Positions 30,871-40,920 of a stretch of DNA of 52,616 nucleotides are shown one piece after another. The notes under the pieces were generated by a model. It did no database searches, was not told the origin of the DNA, and saw only the letters and a list, made by a program, of their open reading frames with translations. A program made the position numbers and the translations under genes. The stretch comes from Roseivivax sediminis (GTDB lineage: Bacteria; Pseudomonadota; Alphaproteobacteria; Rhodobacterales; Rhodobacteraceae), in NCBI RefSeq assembly GCF_900112685.1, contig NZ_FOMS01000020.1, positions 1 to 52,616 on the forward strand, read 5' to 3'. Within the stretch, counting starts at the first letter, position 1. Each line of letters opens with the position of its first letter.

Positions 30871-33232
30871 TCGCGTTGCCGCTCTGTTTCAGGACAATCC
30901 CATCCTACGGTCCGTGGTGCCTGACAGCCTGTTCGGTGAAGAAGCAGTGGCGCGGCATCTGCCCTACCTCTCCGCGCGCGAAGACGATCTGATCCTGACC
31001 CGGCAGGGCGATCTGCTTGCCTCAGCGGTGATCGGTGGCATCGACAGCTTCACGGCTGAAACCTCGGAGATCGAGGCGCTGACGAACGGCTTTGCTCGCC
31101 TCGTCGGGCAACTCGGTGAGCGGTTCGGCTTCTACGTGAACAAGGTCACTATCCCTGCCTCTATCGAACTTGCGAAGTTTGATGATGACGGTTTCGCGGC
31201 CAATGTGGATCGGCGCTGGCGCGAGGCCATCGAAGAAAAGGACTTGAAGCGGCGGGTGCTGATCCTGACCGTCGCTATTCGTCCGAGCGCGACGCAAAAG
31301 CTAGGACTTGGGAAGGCAGTCAGGTCGGCGTTCGAGCAAGACCTGGCGGAGCGTAAAGAGCGCATCGGTGAAGCGATGGGCCTTTTGCAAGCCATGTACC
31401 ACAGCGTCGGCTTCCGGCGGCTCCGCGTGTCGGACGGTGATTGGCTGGGGTATTTCGGGACCATCCAGGGGCAGGAATACCAGCCCATGCACGCGATGCC
31501 GGGGCAATTCCTGTCAGCATCCATGACCAACACGCAATACCTGTTTCGGCGGAAGAGCTTCGTCATCGACAACGGGATGAAGCGCCGGTTCGGCGCCATG
31601 TTCGGGGTGAAAGCCTATCCGAGCAAGACGATGGCGAACGTCCTCGACGCACTCGAACTTCCCTACGATATCGTCATCACGAACAGCTTCACGCCGGTTC
31701 GGAACAACGAGGCAGAAGAAAAGATAGGTCGAGTCGCCCGGCAGATGGGGGCGACCGAAGACGCAGCTCAGTCACTGCGCGAGGGTCTTTACGAGCTTCG
31801 CGATGATGTGGCGTCCGGCAGGAGCGTTCTGGGTAAGCACCAGCTTACCATCATGGTGACGGCGGACTCTGAAAAAGAGCTGGAAGAGGCTGCTTCCGAG
31901 GTTTGGCGTGCGGGGCAGGACTCCGGTGCAACGCTGACGCGCGAGAGCTTTGCCTGCCGACCGATGTTCTACAGTCAGGCACCGGGAAACTGGAACTACC
32001 GCATTCGGGCGTCGCTCATCACGTCGCAGAACTTCTCTGAGTTTGCCGCCTTTCATGCGGCCAGCGCGGGGCGTGATAAGACAAGAAGTCCATGGGGCGA
32101 GAATATCACGGTGCTGCCTACCGTCTCGTCGTGCCAGTACCGGTTCAACTTCCATGAGCCCGGATCGCGCACTGCGGAACCCACATCCGGGCACACCCTT
32201 TTTGTGGGACGGCCAGGCTCGGGCAAAACGCTTGGGACAGCGTTTCTTGTGACCCAAGCGCGCCGCGTGGGCGCGCGCGTCGTGGTGTTCGACAAAGATT
32301 TGGGCCTCGAAATGGCCGTGCGGGCAATGGGGGGGACATATAGCTCCGTTCGGATCGGTCAGCCGACAGGGTTCAACCCGTTTCTGACCGAGACGGACAA
32401 TCGCGGCGCGGCGTGGCTCACCGATTGGGTGGCCGACATACTATCGAGGAACAATCGCCCATTAGAGACCTATCAGACCGTCGCACTGAATGACGCGATC
32501 CGCCGCGTGGTGTCGGCCGAGCCGGAGCTGCGTAGCTTCTCCGCTTTGGCGTCGGCAGTGAACCAGACCGATGACGACGGGGATCTCGTCTCGAGAGTGC
32601 GCGAGTGGACTTCGGGCGGACGGTTTGGGTGGCTCTTCGATGAAGAGGCCGAGCACGGCATCGAGGTTGGCGAGGATGTTGTCGGGATCGACATGAGCGA
32701 AATCCTCGACCTTGGAACCGAACGAACAGCCCTTCTGGCATACCTCTTCCGGCGGATCGAGCGTGTGATCGAGGATCGCAGGCCGACGATCCTGGTCATT
32801 GATGAAGCGTGGAAGATGCTGAACGACGAGATGTTCGTGAAGCGGCTCCACGAATGGCTCGTCACCATGCGGAAAAAGAACTGCGTGGTGATGATGCTGA
32901 CCCAGACGCCGGGCCACCTCGCGGAGTCCAGCGTTGGGTCGATCATTTCGGAAATGGTCTCGACACAAATCCTGTTCCCAAATCCGTCCGCCCATCCGGA
33001 GGATTACCGCATCCTGCGGCTCAACCAGCAGGAGGCGGAGTTTGTGTCGCAAAGCACGGGAGGCATGCGCCTCGCCCTCGTGCGGTCCGCTGGCGACAGC
33101 CTTTTTGCAAACTTCGACCTGTCGGGCCTTGGACGGGAGCTGGTGACGGTTCTCGGCGGTGGCGCGAAGGGCGAGGACGCCGCGCCGTTCGATTGGCGGC
33201 ACAACCCCAACTTCTGGAAGGAAATCGCATGA
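30860..33232 (+). CDS. virB4: VirB4-like ATPase
   Basis: A 790-residue hexameric motor of the secretion channel. An N-terminal CagE/TrbE/VirB domain (about residues 180-390) is followed by the ATPase core with Walker A GRPGSGKT (450-457) and Walker B TILVIDEAW (about 635-645). The start at 30860 or 30845 overlaps virB3. Length is normal for the family. Confidence 0.95.
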   Translation: MSRNRVAALFQDNPILRSVVPDSLFGEEAVARHLPYLSAREDDLILTRQGDLLASAVIGGIDSFTAETSEIEALTNGFARLVGQLGERFGFYVNKVTIPASIELAKFDDDGFAANVDRRWREAIEEKDLKRRVLILTVAIRPSATQKLGLGKAVRSAFEQDLAERKERIGEAMGLLQAMYHSVGFRRLRVSDGDWLGYFGTIQGQEYQPMHAMPGQFLSASMTNTQYLFRRKSFVIDNGMKRRFGAMFGVKAYPSKTMANVLDALELPYDIVITNSFTPVRNNEAEEKIGRVARQMGATEDAAQSLREGLYELRDDVASGRSVLGKHQLTIMVTADSEKELEEAASEVWRAGQDSGATLTRESFACRPMFYSQAPGNWNYRIRASLITSQNFSEFAAFHAASAGRDKTRSPWGENITVLPTVSSCQYRFNFHEPGSRTAEPTSGHTLFVGRPGSGKTLGTAFLVTQARRVGARVVVFDKDLGLEMAVRAMGGTYSSVRIGQPTGFNPFLTETDNRGAAWLTDWVADILSRNNRPLETYQTVALNDAIRRVVSAEPELRSFSALASAVNQTDDDGDLVSRVREWTSGGRFGWLFDEEAEHGIEVGEDVVGIDMSEILDLGTERTALLAYLFRRIERVIEDRRPTILVIDEAWKMLNDEMFVKRLHEWLVTMRKKNCVVMMLTQTPGHLAESSVGSIISEMVSTQILFPNPSAHPEDYRILRLNQQEAEFVSQSTGGMRLALVRSAGDSLFANFDLSGLGRELVTVLGGGAKGEDAAPFDWRHNPNFWKEIA

Positions 33233-33462
33233 AAAAGATCGTCTGCATGATCGTGCTGACCGCGACCGTCGCTGGCTGCGCCGGTGGGGTTTCGACAGGT
33301 CGTAAATCGCCTTGCGCTGGCAAGTCGAGTGCCGACGGAAGCTACGCCGTCGCCTCCCAGACCACCGCAAGCGGCGGGGTTGTCAGCCGAAACAGCTCCT
33401 CGCCCAACCGGATGAGCTTCGCAGCGGGAGCCAGTGATGATTGCCAATTCACCTCTTTCTAA
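33229..33462 (+). CDS. Small lipoprotein in the VirB7 position
   Basis: A 77-residue protein with a lipoprotein signal ending VAGC (Cys about 17) and a Ser-rich tail with two more Cys. Short outer-membrane lipoproteins of this kind (VirB7/TrwH) lock VirB9 into the core complex. Sequence alone does not prove the match. ATG overlaps the virB4 stop. Confidence 0.65.
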   Translation: MKKIVCMIVLTATVAGCAGGVSTGRKSPCAGKSSADGSYAVASQTTASGGVVSRNSSSPNRMSFAAGASDDCQFTSF

Positions 33463-34591
33463 GGGTCGCGTGGTTCGGCATCCGATGGCCTCGCGGCTCG
33501 TCGGGGCGATAGGCGTCGCGGCCGTGATGACCTGTTCGGTGCAAGCGCAGGGCGTCCCGATAATCGACGGGTCGAACCTCGCAAACGCGATCTCGCGCAT
33601 CGCAGAGGGTGAGCGGGATTACGAAAACCAGCAGGAAAAGCTCGAACAGCGGGAAGAGCAGCGCGACCTTCACCAAGAGCAGCTTGAAGCCTTCGAGCGG
33701 TTCCTGGATCAGACCACAGGCTCGACTGACATTTCCGGCTTCGAGAGCGGCGCAACAGGGCTTCCCTCGGCTGACGAGACGTATCCTGTCACCGAGGATG
33801 ACAGCGCGGAGGCCCAAAGGCTCTTCGGAGAAGATGCCGGCGTCGAGCGTATGATTATCGAGACGGCAGCGAAGTATGAGGGCCACGCAGGCGTCTCAGC
33901 CGCAGGACTCACGCCGCTTACATGGCGCATCCTATTTCAGTCGCTTATTAAGCAGGAAAGCCGGTTCAACAACGCGGCAGTCTCGCATGTCGGGGCTATG
34001 GGGTTTTGCCAGCTCATGCCGGGGACCGCCTCGGACCTGGGCGTAAATCCTCGCGATCCTTGGGAAAACCTTGACGGCGGCGCACGGTATATCCTGACGC
34101 AGCTCAACAAGTACGGGCGCATCGACCATGCACTTGCGGCCTACAATGCGGGCCCCGGCAACGTGGACGACTACGGGGGCGTGCCGCCGTTCGAGGAAAC
34201 TCAGAACTACGTGCGGCGGATCAGGGGATACTTCGATGAGTATCTGAGCATCATCACCGGGAAAGATCAGACCGGAACGTTGGCAGGCGTTGATGGTGCC
34301 TCGGCCCAATGGGGCGAATGGGCCGACGCTTCGATGGATTACAGCGGCCGGGTCAACGGTCAGATCGATCAAGCGATGGAGCGGGTCTACGGCCTTCTGC
34401 AACAGGCCGAGCCGGCCACTCAAAAAGAAGCCGTCGATCACAACACGTACATGATGGCGGAGCGCGCTCGCCTCATGGCTCTGACCGTTCGCCTGCGAGC
34501 GGCGCACGTGAAGGTGGAAGCCGCTCGCGGTCTGAACGACGCAGCTCAAGACCTCCAAAACACTGACTTCTGGGATTACAGCGATGATTAA
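33434..34591 (+). CDS. VirB5 paralogue with an embedded lytic transglycosylase domain
   Basis: A 385-residue chimera. Residues 1-90 (signal peptide, [16 protein letters not shown], then a coiled helix) match the start of the VirB5 protein encoded next. Residues about 135-270 are an SLT domain with catalytic Glu175 in [18 protein letters not shown] and [12 protein letters not shown]. Residues about 310-385 again match the VirB5 end (KEAVDHNT against KASVDLNT; both end FxDYS). So the middle of a VirB5 duplicate has been replaced by a VirB1-type domain. Such a protein could place cell-wall cutting at the pilus base or tip. GGGAG supports the 33434 start, which overlaps the lipoprotein gene; ATG 33485 is an alternative. 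Confidence 0.85.
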   Translation: MMIANSPLSKGRVVRHPMASRLVGAIGVAAVMTCSVQAQGVPIIDGSNLANAISRIAEGERDYENQQEKLEQREEQRDLHQEQLEAFERFLDQTTGSTDISGFESGATGLPSADETYPVTEDDSAEAQRLFGEDAGVERMIIETAAKYEGHAGVSAAGLTPLTWRILFQSLIKQESRFNNAAVSHVGAMGFCQLMPGTASDLGVNPRDPWENLDGGARYILTQLNKYGRIDHALAAYNAGPGNVDDYGGVPPFEETQNYVRRIRGYFDEYLSIITGKDQTGTLAGVDGASAQWGEWADASMDYSGRVNGQIDQAMERVYGLLQQAEPATQKEAVDHNTYMMAERARLMALTVRLRAAHVKVEAARGLNDAAQDLQNTDFWDYSDD

Positions 34592-35405
34592 ATGGACCTC
34601 CGGAGCTATGCTCCGCCGCCTTGGTATGATGGCGACCGTCGCCGTGGTGTCGCTCAACGCCACAGGGGCAACCGCTCAAGGTGTCCCTGTTATCGACGGG
34701 TCAAACCTCGCGAAGAACGTCGAACAGCTTCAACAGGCGTTGCAAGATGCTGAAAATCAGATCGAGCAGATCAACAGGTTGCGGGAGCAGATCGAGCTCC
34801 AGATGGAGCAGATCACCAACTTGGAGTTCATCGGAGACTCACTCTCCGGGCTGAACGACATTGCGACGCTCTACAATGATGCCGAGGATCTTCGCGACCG
34901 TGCTGCAAAGATCACGGACCTTTCCGGGTTCTCCGACGCCTTGGCGATGGGTGACTTCGATGCGTTGCTAGACAGCCTGCTCGATAGTGAAGTCACGATG
35001 GGCGACAAGCACGCCGCAGAACAGATGCAGGACACGTTGGAAACAGCGGGTTTCACGTCCGAGCGCCTGTCCGAGCTGTCTTCTTCGGAAAACCCCCAAG
35101 AGAAGACGATTGCACAAACGGCCGGGTCCAGCGCCACGGCGGTAGCTGCCGCACAACTCTCCTACGAGGAGGCCGCGTCCAGCCTCGAACGTGTCAACGG
35201 GCTGGTCGACGAGATCGCCAATCAGGAAACGCTCAAGGCAAGCGTCGATCTCAACACCCGTATGGCGGCTGAGACGAATTTCATGCTCGGCCAGATGTGG
35301 CGGATGAATGCAGCGGCCGGTCTCGCGCAGGGCCAGTCGGGCGTAAATTGGGCCGCCGAGCAGGCCAAGGAACGCAGCTTCTTCGACTACTCGGGCGTCG
35401 AGTGA
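34584..35405 (+). CDS. virB5: VirB5-like minor pilin
   Basis: A 273-residue secreted protein with a signal peptide (to about residue 32, cut before [10 protein letters not shown]), long helical regions rich in Gln/Glu and a C-terminal helical bundle ending FFDYSGVE. This is the VirB5/TrbJ pattern of pilus-tip proteins. The start overlaps the end of the chimeric paralogue upstream. Confidence 0.87.
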   Translation: MIKWTSGAMLRRLGMMATVAVVSLNATGATAQGVPVIDGSNLAKNVEQLQQALQDAENQIEQINRLREQIELQMEQITNLEFIGDSLSGLNDIATLYNDAEDLRDRAAKITDLSGFSDALAMGDFDALLDSLLDSEVTMGDKHAAEQMQDTLETAGFTSERLSELSSSENPQEKTIAQTAGSSATAVAAAQLSYEEAASSLERVNGLVDEIANQETLKASVDLNTRMAAETNFMLGQMWRMNAAAGLAQGQSGVNWAAEQAKERSFFDYSGVE

Positions 35406-35445
35406 GCGGCGCGTGTCGCCGCTGAGTCAGAACACGGAGGATCAC

Positions 35446-35946
35446 ATGCTCTCTAGGGTGATAATGGTACTGGCGATCGTCGCGGCGGCCAGCGGCGCAC
35501 ATGCGAACGAATATGGTAGCGCGACAGCCGCAGAGTTGACCGAAAGAGCCAAATCCGCCGTCGAGGCCGGACAAGGCGGCGAGCTGCTGGCGATCATGAA
35601 GGAAATGCAGCGCCGCCGCATGTTCTTCTTCGAGGGCGATGAAGTTCTGTGCCGAAGAGAGCCGCCGAAGGTCGGCGTCCTGGCGAAACCCGGTTTCAAC
35701 TACGGGACCGCGCGCACGGCGTATCAGACCTTCAACAAGGCACAGCGGGTGGAAGATCAGGATTGCACCTGTCCGCAGGCCGCGCGGTCCTTTCAGGAGT
35801 TCTCGGTGCAGTTTCTCGGGGTCACGCCGGAGCGCATGACCGAAGCGCACATGGCGAAGCTGCGGGAATACAACCAAGATCGGAAAAACACGGTGGCAGA
35901 CGCCTATCGGACCTTCCGCAACACCAGTTGCCGGGAAGAATACTGA
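35446..35946 (+). CDS. Transfer-operon periplasmic protein, unknown
   Basis: A 166-residue secreted protein with a signal peptide to about residue 21 (ASGAHA) and four Cys (LCRRE, DCTC, TSC). GGAGG five bases upstream fixes the start at 35446. The gene lies between virB5 and virB6, where many systems carry an entry-exclusion or VirB7-like protein, but it has neither a lipobox nor a known motif. Exclusion or channel accessory is a guess. Confidence 0.65.
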   Translation: MLSRVIMVLAIVAAASGAHANEYGSATAAELTERAKSAVEAGQGGELLAIMKEMQRRRMFFFEGDEVLCRREPPKVGVLAKPGFNYGTARTAYQTFNKAQRVEDQDCTCPQAARSFQEFSVQFLGVTPERMTEAHMAKLREYNQDRKNTVADAYRTFRNTSCREEY

Positions 35947-36965
35947 TGGCAATCATCGCGGATGTGCTGACGGCAGTGGATGCCACGGCGTCGTCGGTCG
36001 GCTCAACGGCCTACAACGATGTTGCGGCAGCCGTCATTCCCGTGTTCCGGGTCGGAGCCGTCCTGCTGGTCGCGATGACTGGTATCAATCTCGCCATTCA
36101 GGCGGTGCCGATGACGCTCCGCAATGGCTTGAGCCTGATAACCCGGATCGCGCTCGTCTGGATCTTCCTGTCCTCCTACGCGAATTTCGACGCGATTTAT
36201 GGTGTACTCGCGGAGACGCCGAGCCAGCTCGGGGGAACGGTCCTTGAAGCCGCCACCGGGGCTACAGTCACCGATCTCTACGGCGGCCTAGATGAGCTTT
36301 ACGGTCAAGCTCTCGATCTCGGCCAGGCGGTTTCCGAGAACGGCGGCTACATCAGCGGAGCTATGGCTAGCCTCGTGATGTTTGTGATCGCGGCACTAAT
36401 GGCGACGGTCTCGATCATCGTCATCTGCGCGGCGAAACTGATGATCGCAGTCCTCATAGTCCTGGGGCCGCTGGCGATTGCCTGCACGATGTTCAAGCAA
36501 TCGGCATCCGTCTTCGAGGCATGGGTGAAGATGGCGATGGGCTTTGCCTTTGTGCCTCTCCTGACGGCGGCAATGGCGGGGTTCACCATCGCGACGAGCG
36601 AAATGCTCGCCCCCGATCCGGACGCGGCGGAGACCATCGGGGACATTATTGGCTTCGTGGTCGTGATGATGCTCGGGACCGGGTTGATGTTCATGGTTCC
36701 GACACTGGCACAGTCGCTCGCGGCCACGTCCATCGGTCTCGGGGCGGCGGCGGCAGGTACATACCAGCAAGCGAAAAGTGGAGCCTACGGCGCGGCTGCG
36801 GGCGGTCGTGGCGCGCTCGAAGGGGCGGCCGGAAAAGCCGCGCCGAACCGGATCACCAGCTCGACAAGTCGGCGGGCCGGACACGCTGTTGGGGCGGGCT
36901 CTCTTTCGGCCGCGAAGATGGCCGTGTCGCTGGCTCAGAAATCCGTCGGCAAAGGCGGCAAGTGA
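35946..36965 (+). CDS. virB6: VirB6/TrbL-like channel protein
   Basis: A 339-residue inner-membrane protein with about seven helices: N-terminal AVIPVFRVGAVLLVAMTGI, a periplasmic loop (about 85-140), then a block of helices including MIAVLIVLGPLAIACTMF, the most conserved VirB6 part. An Ala/Gly-rich cytoplasmic tail follows. Start overlaps the upstream stop by one base (TGATG). Confidence 0.92.
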   Translation: MAIIADVLTAVDATASSVGSTAYNDVAAAVIPVFRVGAVLLVAMTGINLAIQAVPMTLRNGLSLITRIALVWIFLSSYANFDAIYGVLAETPSQLGGTVLEAATGATVTDLYGGLDELYGQALDLGQAVSENGGYISGAMASLVMFVIAALMATVSIIVICAAKLMIAVLIVLGPLAIACTMFKQSASVFEAWVKMAMGFAFVPLLTAAMAGFTIATSEMLAPDPDAAETIGDIIGFVVVMMLGTGLMFMVPTLAQSLAATSIGLGAAAAGTYQQAKSGAYGAAAGGRGALEGAAGKAAPNRITSSTSRRAGHAVGAGSLSAAKMAVSLAQKSVGKGGK

Positions 36966-36987
36966 GTAGCAAAGGAAGGAGCGTTCA

Positions 36988-37641
36988 TTGAGAGAAGATC
37001 ACTTCGATACGGATGTCATCATGGCACCGCGTCGTAGCGAAAAGAGGGCGTGGATTGTGGCGAGCGTCGCCGCGGGGCTCTCAGTCGTGATGGCGCTATC
37101 CATCGCCATGATGATGCCGCTCAAGACCACGGAAGTGTTCACGGTTCTTGTAGATCGGGACACCGGCGAGGCTGAGCGGGTCATGCAGGTCGAACCGACC
37201 GGCATTGATGACGAGCAGGCGGTCAAGGAAAGCCTTCTGGTTTCCTACCTGTCCGACCGGGAGTCGTTCATCAGGGCCGGTATTCAGGAACGGCTGGAAA
37301 GCGTTCAACGCCGGTCCGCCGGCGCTGCGCGCCGCTCTTTAATGAGAGTCTGGAACGACGACAGCGATAACGAGCGGTATCCTCCGCGCGTCTACGGTCA
37401 AGGCGCCGAAGTGACGGTCAGAGTTAAGACGATCACGTTCCTTGAGCCGAACGTCGCGCAGGTGCGCTACGAGAAGACCCTTCGACTACCACGCCAGGAT
37501 ACCGTCACCCGCCCGTTCGTCGCCGTCATCGGCTTCGAGTTCGAGCCCCGTGAAGAACGGTCGCTCGAACGTGTCTGGGAAAACCCGCTCGGCTTCACCG
37601 TGACCTCGTTCAACGTGTCCGCCGAGACGCTGGGAGACTGA
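36988..37641 (+). CDS. virB8: VirB8-like assembly factor
   Basis: A 217-residue protein with a short cytoplasmic start, one helix (about 24-44) and a periplasmic NTF2-like domain with LVSYLSDRESF and VRYEKTL. It starts at TTG 36988; GGAAGGAG is seven bases upstream. Normal length. Confidence 0.93.
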   Translation: MREDHFDTDVIMAPRRSEKRAWIVASVAAGLSVVMALSIAMMMPLKTTEVFTVLVDRDTGEAERVMQVEPTGIDDEQAVKESLLVSYLSDRESFIRAGIQERLESVQRRSAGAARRSLMRVWNDDSDNERYPPRVYGQGAEVTVRVKTITFLEPNVAQVRYEKTLRLPRQDTVTRPFVAVIGFEFEPREERSLERVWENPLGFTVTSFNVSAETLGD

Positions 37642-37642
37642 C

Positions 37643-38377
37643 ATGAAAACCACCTTCGCAATCATCCTATCCGCCTCCTTCCTCGCACTGCCTGCTGTTG
37701 CAGAGCGCGCGCCTCAGACGATGGGTCAAGACGCCCGTGTTCGCTCGGTTTGGTATAATCCATCTGACGTGATCCGAGTGGATACGAACCTTCGGACCAA
37801 TACTGCGGTCGAGTTGGGTCGTGGAGAACGCATCGAGCAAGTGTTGCTCGGTGACTCCGAGGCATTCGATGTTGAGGTCCTGTCGAACCGTCACACGGTT
37901 TCGGTGAAACCGGTGATCGACGGCGCACACAGCAACATGACGATCTACACCTCGCGCCGGGTCATCGCCTTTCTGCTCACGGAAGGGCGTAGCCAGACGC
38001 CGACATATCGTGTGGCGGTGCAGTATCCCGATGACAGCAAACCCACGAAGACCGTGCAGAGAGATTCCGGCGTGCGCGATACCGGCTACGAGTATTCGGG
38101 CGCCGGTCAAGCGCGGCCCTTGGCGGTCTGGAACGACGGCACCGCCACATACTTCGAGTTCCGGCAAGGGGTCCGGCCGAGCATCTTCGCAATCGACAGC
38201 AACGGCTACGAAATGACGGTCAATTCGCAGACCCGTAACAACGTGGTCCGCGTCTCGGGGGTGGCTGACGAGTTCACCGTCCGGATTGGAGACGAAGTGA
38301 TTTGCATCCGTCGAACCCAGGGCGGGCGCACCTCTCAACAAACCATCGTCCGCAGCCTCGCTCAGAAGGAGTTTTGA
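37643..38377 (+). CDS. virB9: VirB9-like core-complex protein
   Basis: A 244-residue secreted protein with a signal peptide (to about residue 20), the N-terminal beta domain with VRSVWYNPSDVIRVDT and LGRGERIEQVLLGDSEAF, and the C-terminal domain TGYEYSGAGQARPLAVWNDG that contacts VirB7 and VirB10. One base separates it from virB8. Confidence 0.95.
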   Translation: MKTTFAIILSASFLALPAVAERAPQTMGQDARVRSVWYNPSDVIRVDTNLRTNTAVELGRGERIEQVLLGDSEAFDVEVLSNRHTVSVKPVIDGAHSNMTIYTSRRVIAFLLTEGRSQTPTYRVAVQYPDDSKPTKTVQRDSGVRDTGYEYSGAGQARPLAVWNDGTATYFEFRQGVRPSIFAIDSNGYEMTVNSQTRNNVVRVSGVADEFTVRIGDEVICIRRTQGGRTSQQTIVRSLAQKEF

Positions 38378-38378
38378 C

Positions 38379-39911
38379 ATGGCCGACAAGCATCAAGCTG
38401 ATGGGAACCAAGCCGATGAAAGCGGGCTCGAGAACGGTTCGGAGGAAAAAGAGTATGTTGTCGAAGGACACTCTCGGCGGTTCGTGAGTGGCAATAGCTC
38501 CACGGGCATCAAGGTCGTCTTCGGGATCGTGGTCGTCGGCATCCTTGCGATGATGGGGTATGCCATGGTCGCCCAAGACGAGACCGGCGGCTCGGTAGAA
38601 ACGTCGGACGCGCGAGAGTTCCAGAGTGGGACGAACGGCGGTGGTTTTGGCGATATAGGTATGCCTCGGTCCTCGGAGCCGGAGGAAGACGAAGGGTTCG
38701 ACTTCGGCCCCATTCAGGATCAGCTAGAGGACCAGCGCACGGCGCTCGAAGAGCGCAACGAGAACCTGCAACAGCAGGTTCGACAGCTCCAAGGCAACCT
38801 GGCCGATCTGACCGACCGCGCGGGGAGCGAAGACAACGATCTCGTCACAGAGCTATCGCAAGCTCTCGAAGAGACGCAGGAGCAGAATGCCGAATTGGTG
38901 GCGCAGATGCGCGACGAGTTCAGCAATCAGCTCCAATCGCTGCAAGCGGAGAACGAAAACCGGATGAACCAGCAGGAGCAACGCTTGGAAGCGTTGCGTC
39001 GCGAAAACGAAGCTCTCCAGACGGAGATCACGACTGCCACCGAAGACGCTGCCCAAGAAGCTCGCGATGCTGAGGCTGAGCGTCGGCGACAGCAGCAGCG
39101 CGAAGCCGAGCTGGCTGAGCGTCGGCGGCAGCGACAGGAAGAGCTTGAGGCCCGCGTCAACTCCGAGGCGGTGATCTTCGACAACGGCTCCGGCGGTGGC
39201 GCAAGCAACTCGGGCAGTAGCGACGGCGCTGCCAGCGGTGCTAGCGAGGCCGTGGCGCAGTTGAATCCGCGTGGGCAATCTCGTGACGGGATTTTGCGCG
39301 ACTTTGTGAGCAACGGCGGTGGCGGCGGGCCCGTCAGCACCGAGCAAGCGCAACAGATTGCCAATCCGGAAAACACGGTCCTCCAAGGCACCATGATACA
39401 AGCCACACTGGAAAATGCCGTGGACTCAAGCCTGCCAGGCAACGTGTCGGCGGTGGTCAACTACCCGGTATGGTCCTTCGATCATTCTCAGGTTCTGATC
39501 CCGTCCGGCTCGCGCCTCTTCGGGTCCTACAGCTCGGATGTTCAGATCGGCCAGGGCCGCATCCTCGTGGGGTGGAACCGGCTGGTCACGCCCGACGGTC
39601 AGTCGGTCGAGCTGTCGGCGTTCGGTGGCGACCAAATGGGGAGGTCAGGCATCACGGGAAACGTTGATACGAGGTTCGGGACGCGGTTTGGAAATGCGGC
39701 GCTCATCTCTCTGATCGGCGCAGGTCCGAGCATTGCCGCCGCTCAGGTTGATGATGAAGCGTCGGCTCAAGTCGCGAACGATATTGGCAACGACCTTTCG
39801 GATGCCACGACTTCAGCCGCCGCTCAGTATGCCACCCTACCCCCGACAATCTCGGTGGAACAGGGCAGCTCGATCACGGTCATGGTGGACCGAGACTTGG
39901 AGTTCTTCTGA
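38379..39911 (+). CDS. virB10: VirB10-like energy-transducing scaffold
   Basis: A 510-residue protein with a cytoplasmic start, one helix (about 46-62), a long Gln/Glu/Arg coiled coil (about 105-270), a Gly/Ser linker and the C-terminal TrbI domain (about 320-510) with TVLQGTMIQATLENAVDS, SRLFGSYSSDVQIGQGRILVGWNRL and FGNAALISLI. The periplasmic coiled coil replaces the Pro-rich span of classical VirB10. Ends in ATG overlap with virB11. Confidence 0.95.
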   Translation: MADKHQADGNQADESGLENGSEEKEYVVEGHSRRFVSGNSSTGIKVVFGIVVVGILAMMGYAMVAQDETGGSVETSDAREFQSGTNGGGFGDIGMPRSSEPEEDEGFDFGPIQDQLEDQRTALEERNENLQQQVRQLQGNLADLTDRAGSEDNDLVTELSQALEETQEQNAELVAQMRDEFSNQLQSLQAENENRMNQQEQRLEALRRENEALQTEITTATEDAAQEARDAEAERRRQQQREAELAERRRQRQEELEARVNSEAVIFDNGSGGGASNSGSSDGAASGASEAVAQLNPRGQSRDGILRDFVSNGGGGGPVSTEQAQQIANPENTVLQGTMIQATLENAVDSSLPGNVSAVVNYPVWSFDHSQVLIPSGSRLFGSYSSDVQIGQGRILVGWNRLVTPDGQSVELSAFGGDQMGRSGITGNVDTRFGTRFGNAALISLIGAGPSIAAAQVDDEASAQVANDIGNDLSDATTSAAAQYATLPPTISVEQGSSITVMVDRDLEFF

Positions 39912-40906
39912 TGAACCGCCCTACTCCCAAAGCCTCGTTTCTGGCGAGCTACCTTGCGCCGTTGCAGGAGTACCTTGCCGACCCGAACATGGTCGAAGTC
40001 GCGATCAATCCGGATGGCCGAGTCTGGGTTGAGAGGCAAGGCGACAGTCACATGGAAGAGGTCGAACCGCCGCGGTTTCGGCCGAACCACGCGGCTGACC
40101 TTGCCAAGTCCATCGCGAGCGATGTGGACGTTCCACTGAGCGCGAAAAAGCCCATCGTCTCCGGCAAGATCGAGTTGGCTGGCGATCCTCTGCGCGCCCA
40201 GGTTGTTGCTCATCCGGTGATCGAGGGGGAGCCCTCGATCACCTTCCGCCGCTACTCTCAATCGAAGCTGGCGATTGAAAACATCGGCCTTCTTCATGAC
40301 GGACTGGTGGATCTCGACCAGAGGCGGCGCGAACGGGCCAAAGCCGTTCGTGAGCTGACCGGAGAAGGTAAGGTGTCCGAGGCGATGCAGCTCTGCATCG
40401 AGGACAGGCTGAACGTGGTCGTCTCGGGCGGCACATCGACCGGGAAGACTACCTTCGCGCGCGCCCTGCTGGATATGGTCGATCCGCGCGAGCGAATCGT
40501 GACCATCGAGGATGCGTTCGAGCTGTTCCCCAGCCATGCCAACACCGTCTCGATGAAGTCGGAGCGGATACCGGGTTCGGAAAAATCACCGGCGAAGCTC
40601 TTGGAGTCGAGCCTGCGGATGCGACCGGATCGGATCATCGTGGGCGAGCTGCGAGGCGGTGAGGCCACGACTTTCTTAGAGGCAATCAACACCGGACACG
40701 GCGGGAGCTTTACGACGATCCACGCGGACACGGCTCTGAAGGCGATTGACCGCTTGGCGATGATGGTTCTTGGGACCGGCCTGAACATGGATTTCGAGGA
40801 AGTCCGTCGCTACTGCGCAAACAGCATCGACGCTGTGATCCAGCTGGGTCGCGCGGATGGGAAACGCGGAATCGCAGAGATTTTTCTGCCGGGCGCATCC
40901 GAGTGA
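39911..40906 (+). CDS. virB11: VirB11-like traffic ATPase
   Basis: A 331-residue hexameric ATPase of the inner face. Motifs: Walker A SGGTSTGKTT (about 172-181), Asp box TIEDAFEL, Walker B RMRPDRIIVGELRGGE and the His box NTGHGGSFTTIHADTA. Normal length. Confidence 0.96.
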   Translation: MNRPTPKASFLASYLAPLQEYLADPNMVEVAINPDGRVWVERQGDSHMEEVEPPRFRPNHAADLAKSIASDVDVPLSAKKPIVSGKIELAGDPLRAQVVAHPVIEGEPSITFRRYSQSKLAIENIGLLHDGLVDLDQRRRERAKAVRELTGEGKVSEAMQLCIEDRLNVVVSGGTSTGKTTFARALLDMVDPRERIVTIEDAFELFPSHANTVSMKSERIPGSEKSPAKLLESSLRMRPDRIIVGELRGGEATTFLEAINTGHGGSFTTIHADTALKAIDRLAMMVLGTGLNMDFEEVRRYCANSIDAVIQLGRADGKRGIAEIFLPGASE

Positions 40907-40920
40907 GGGAGGGCTAGTCC

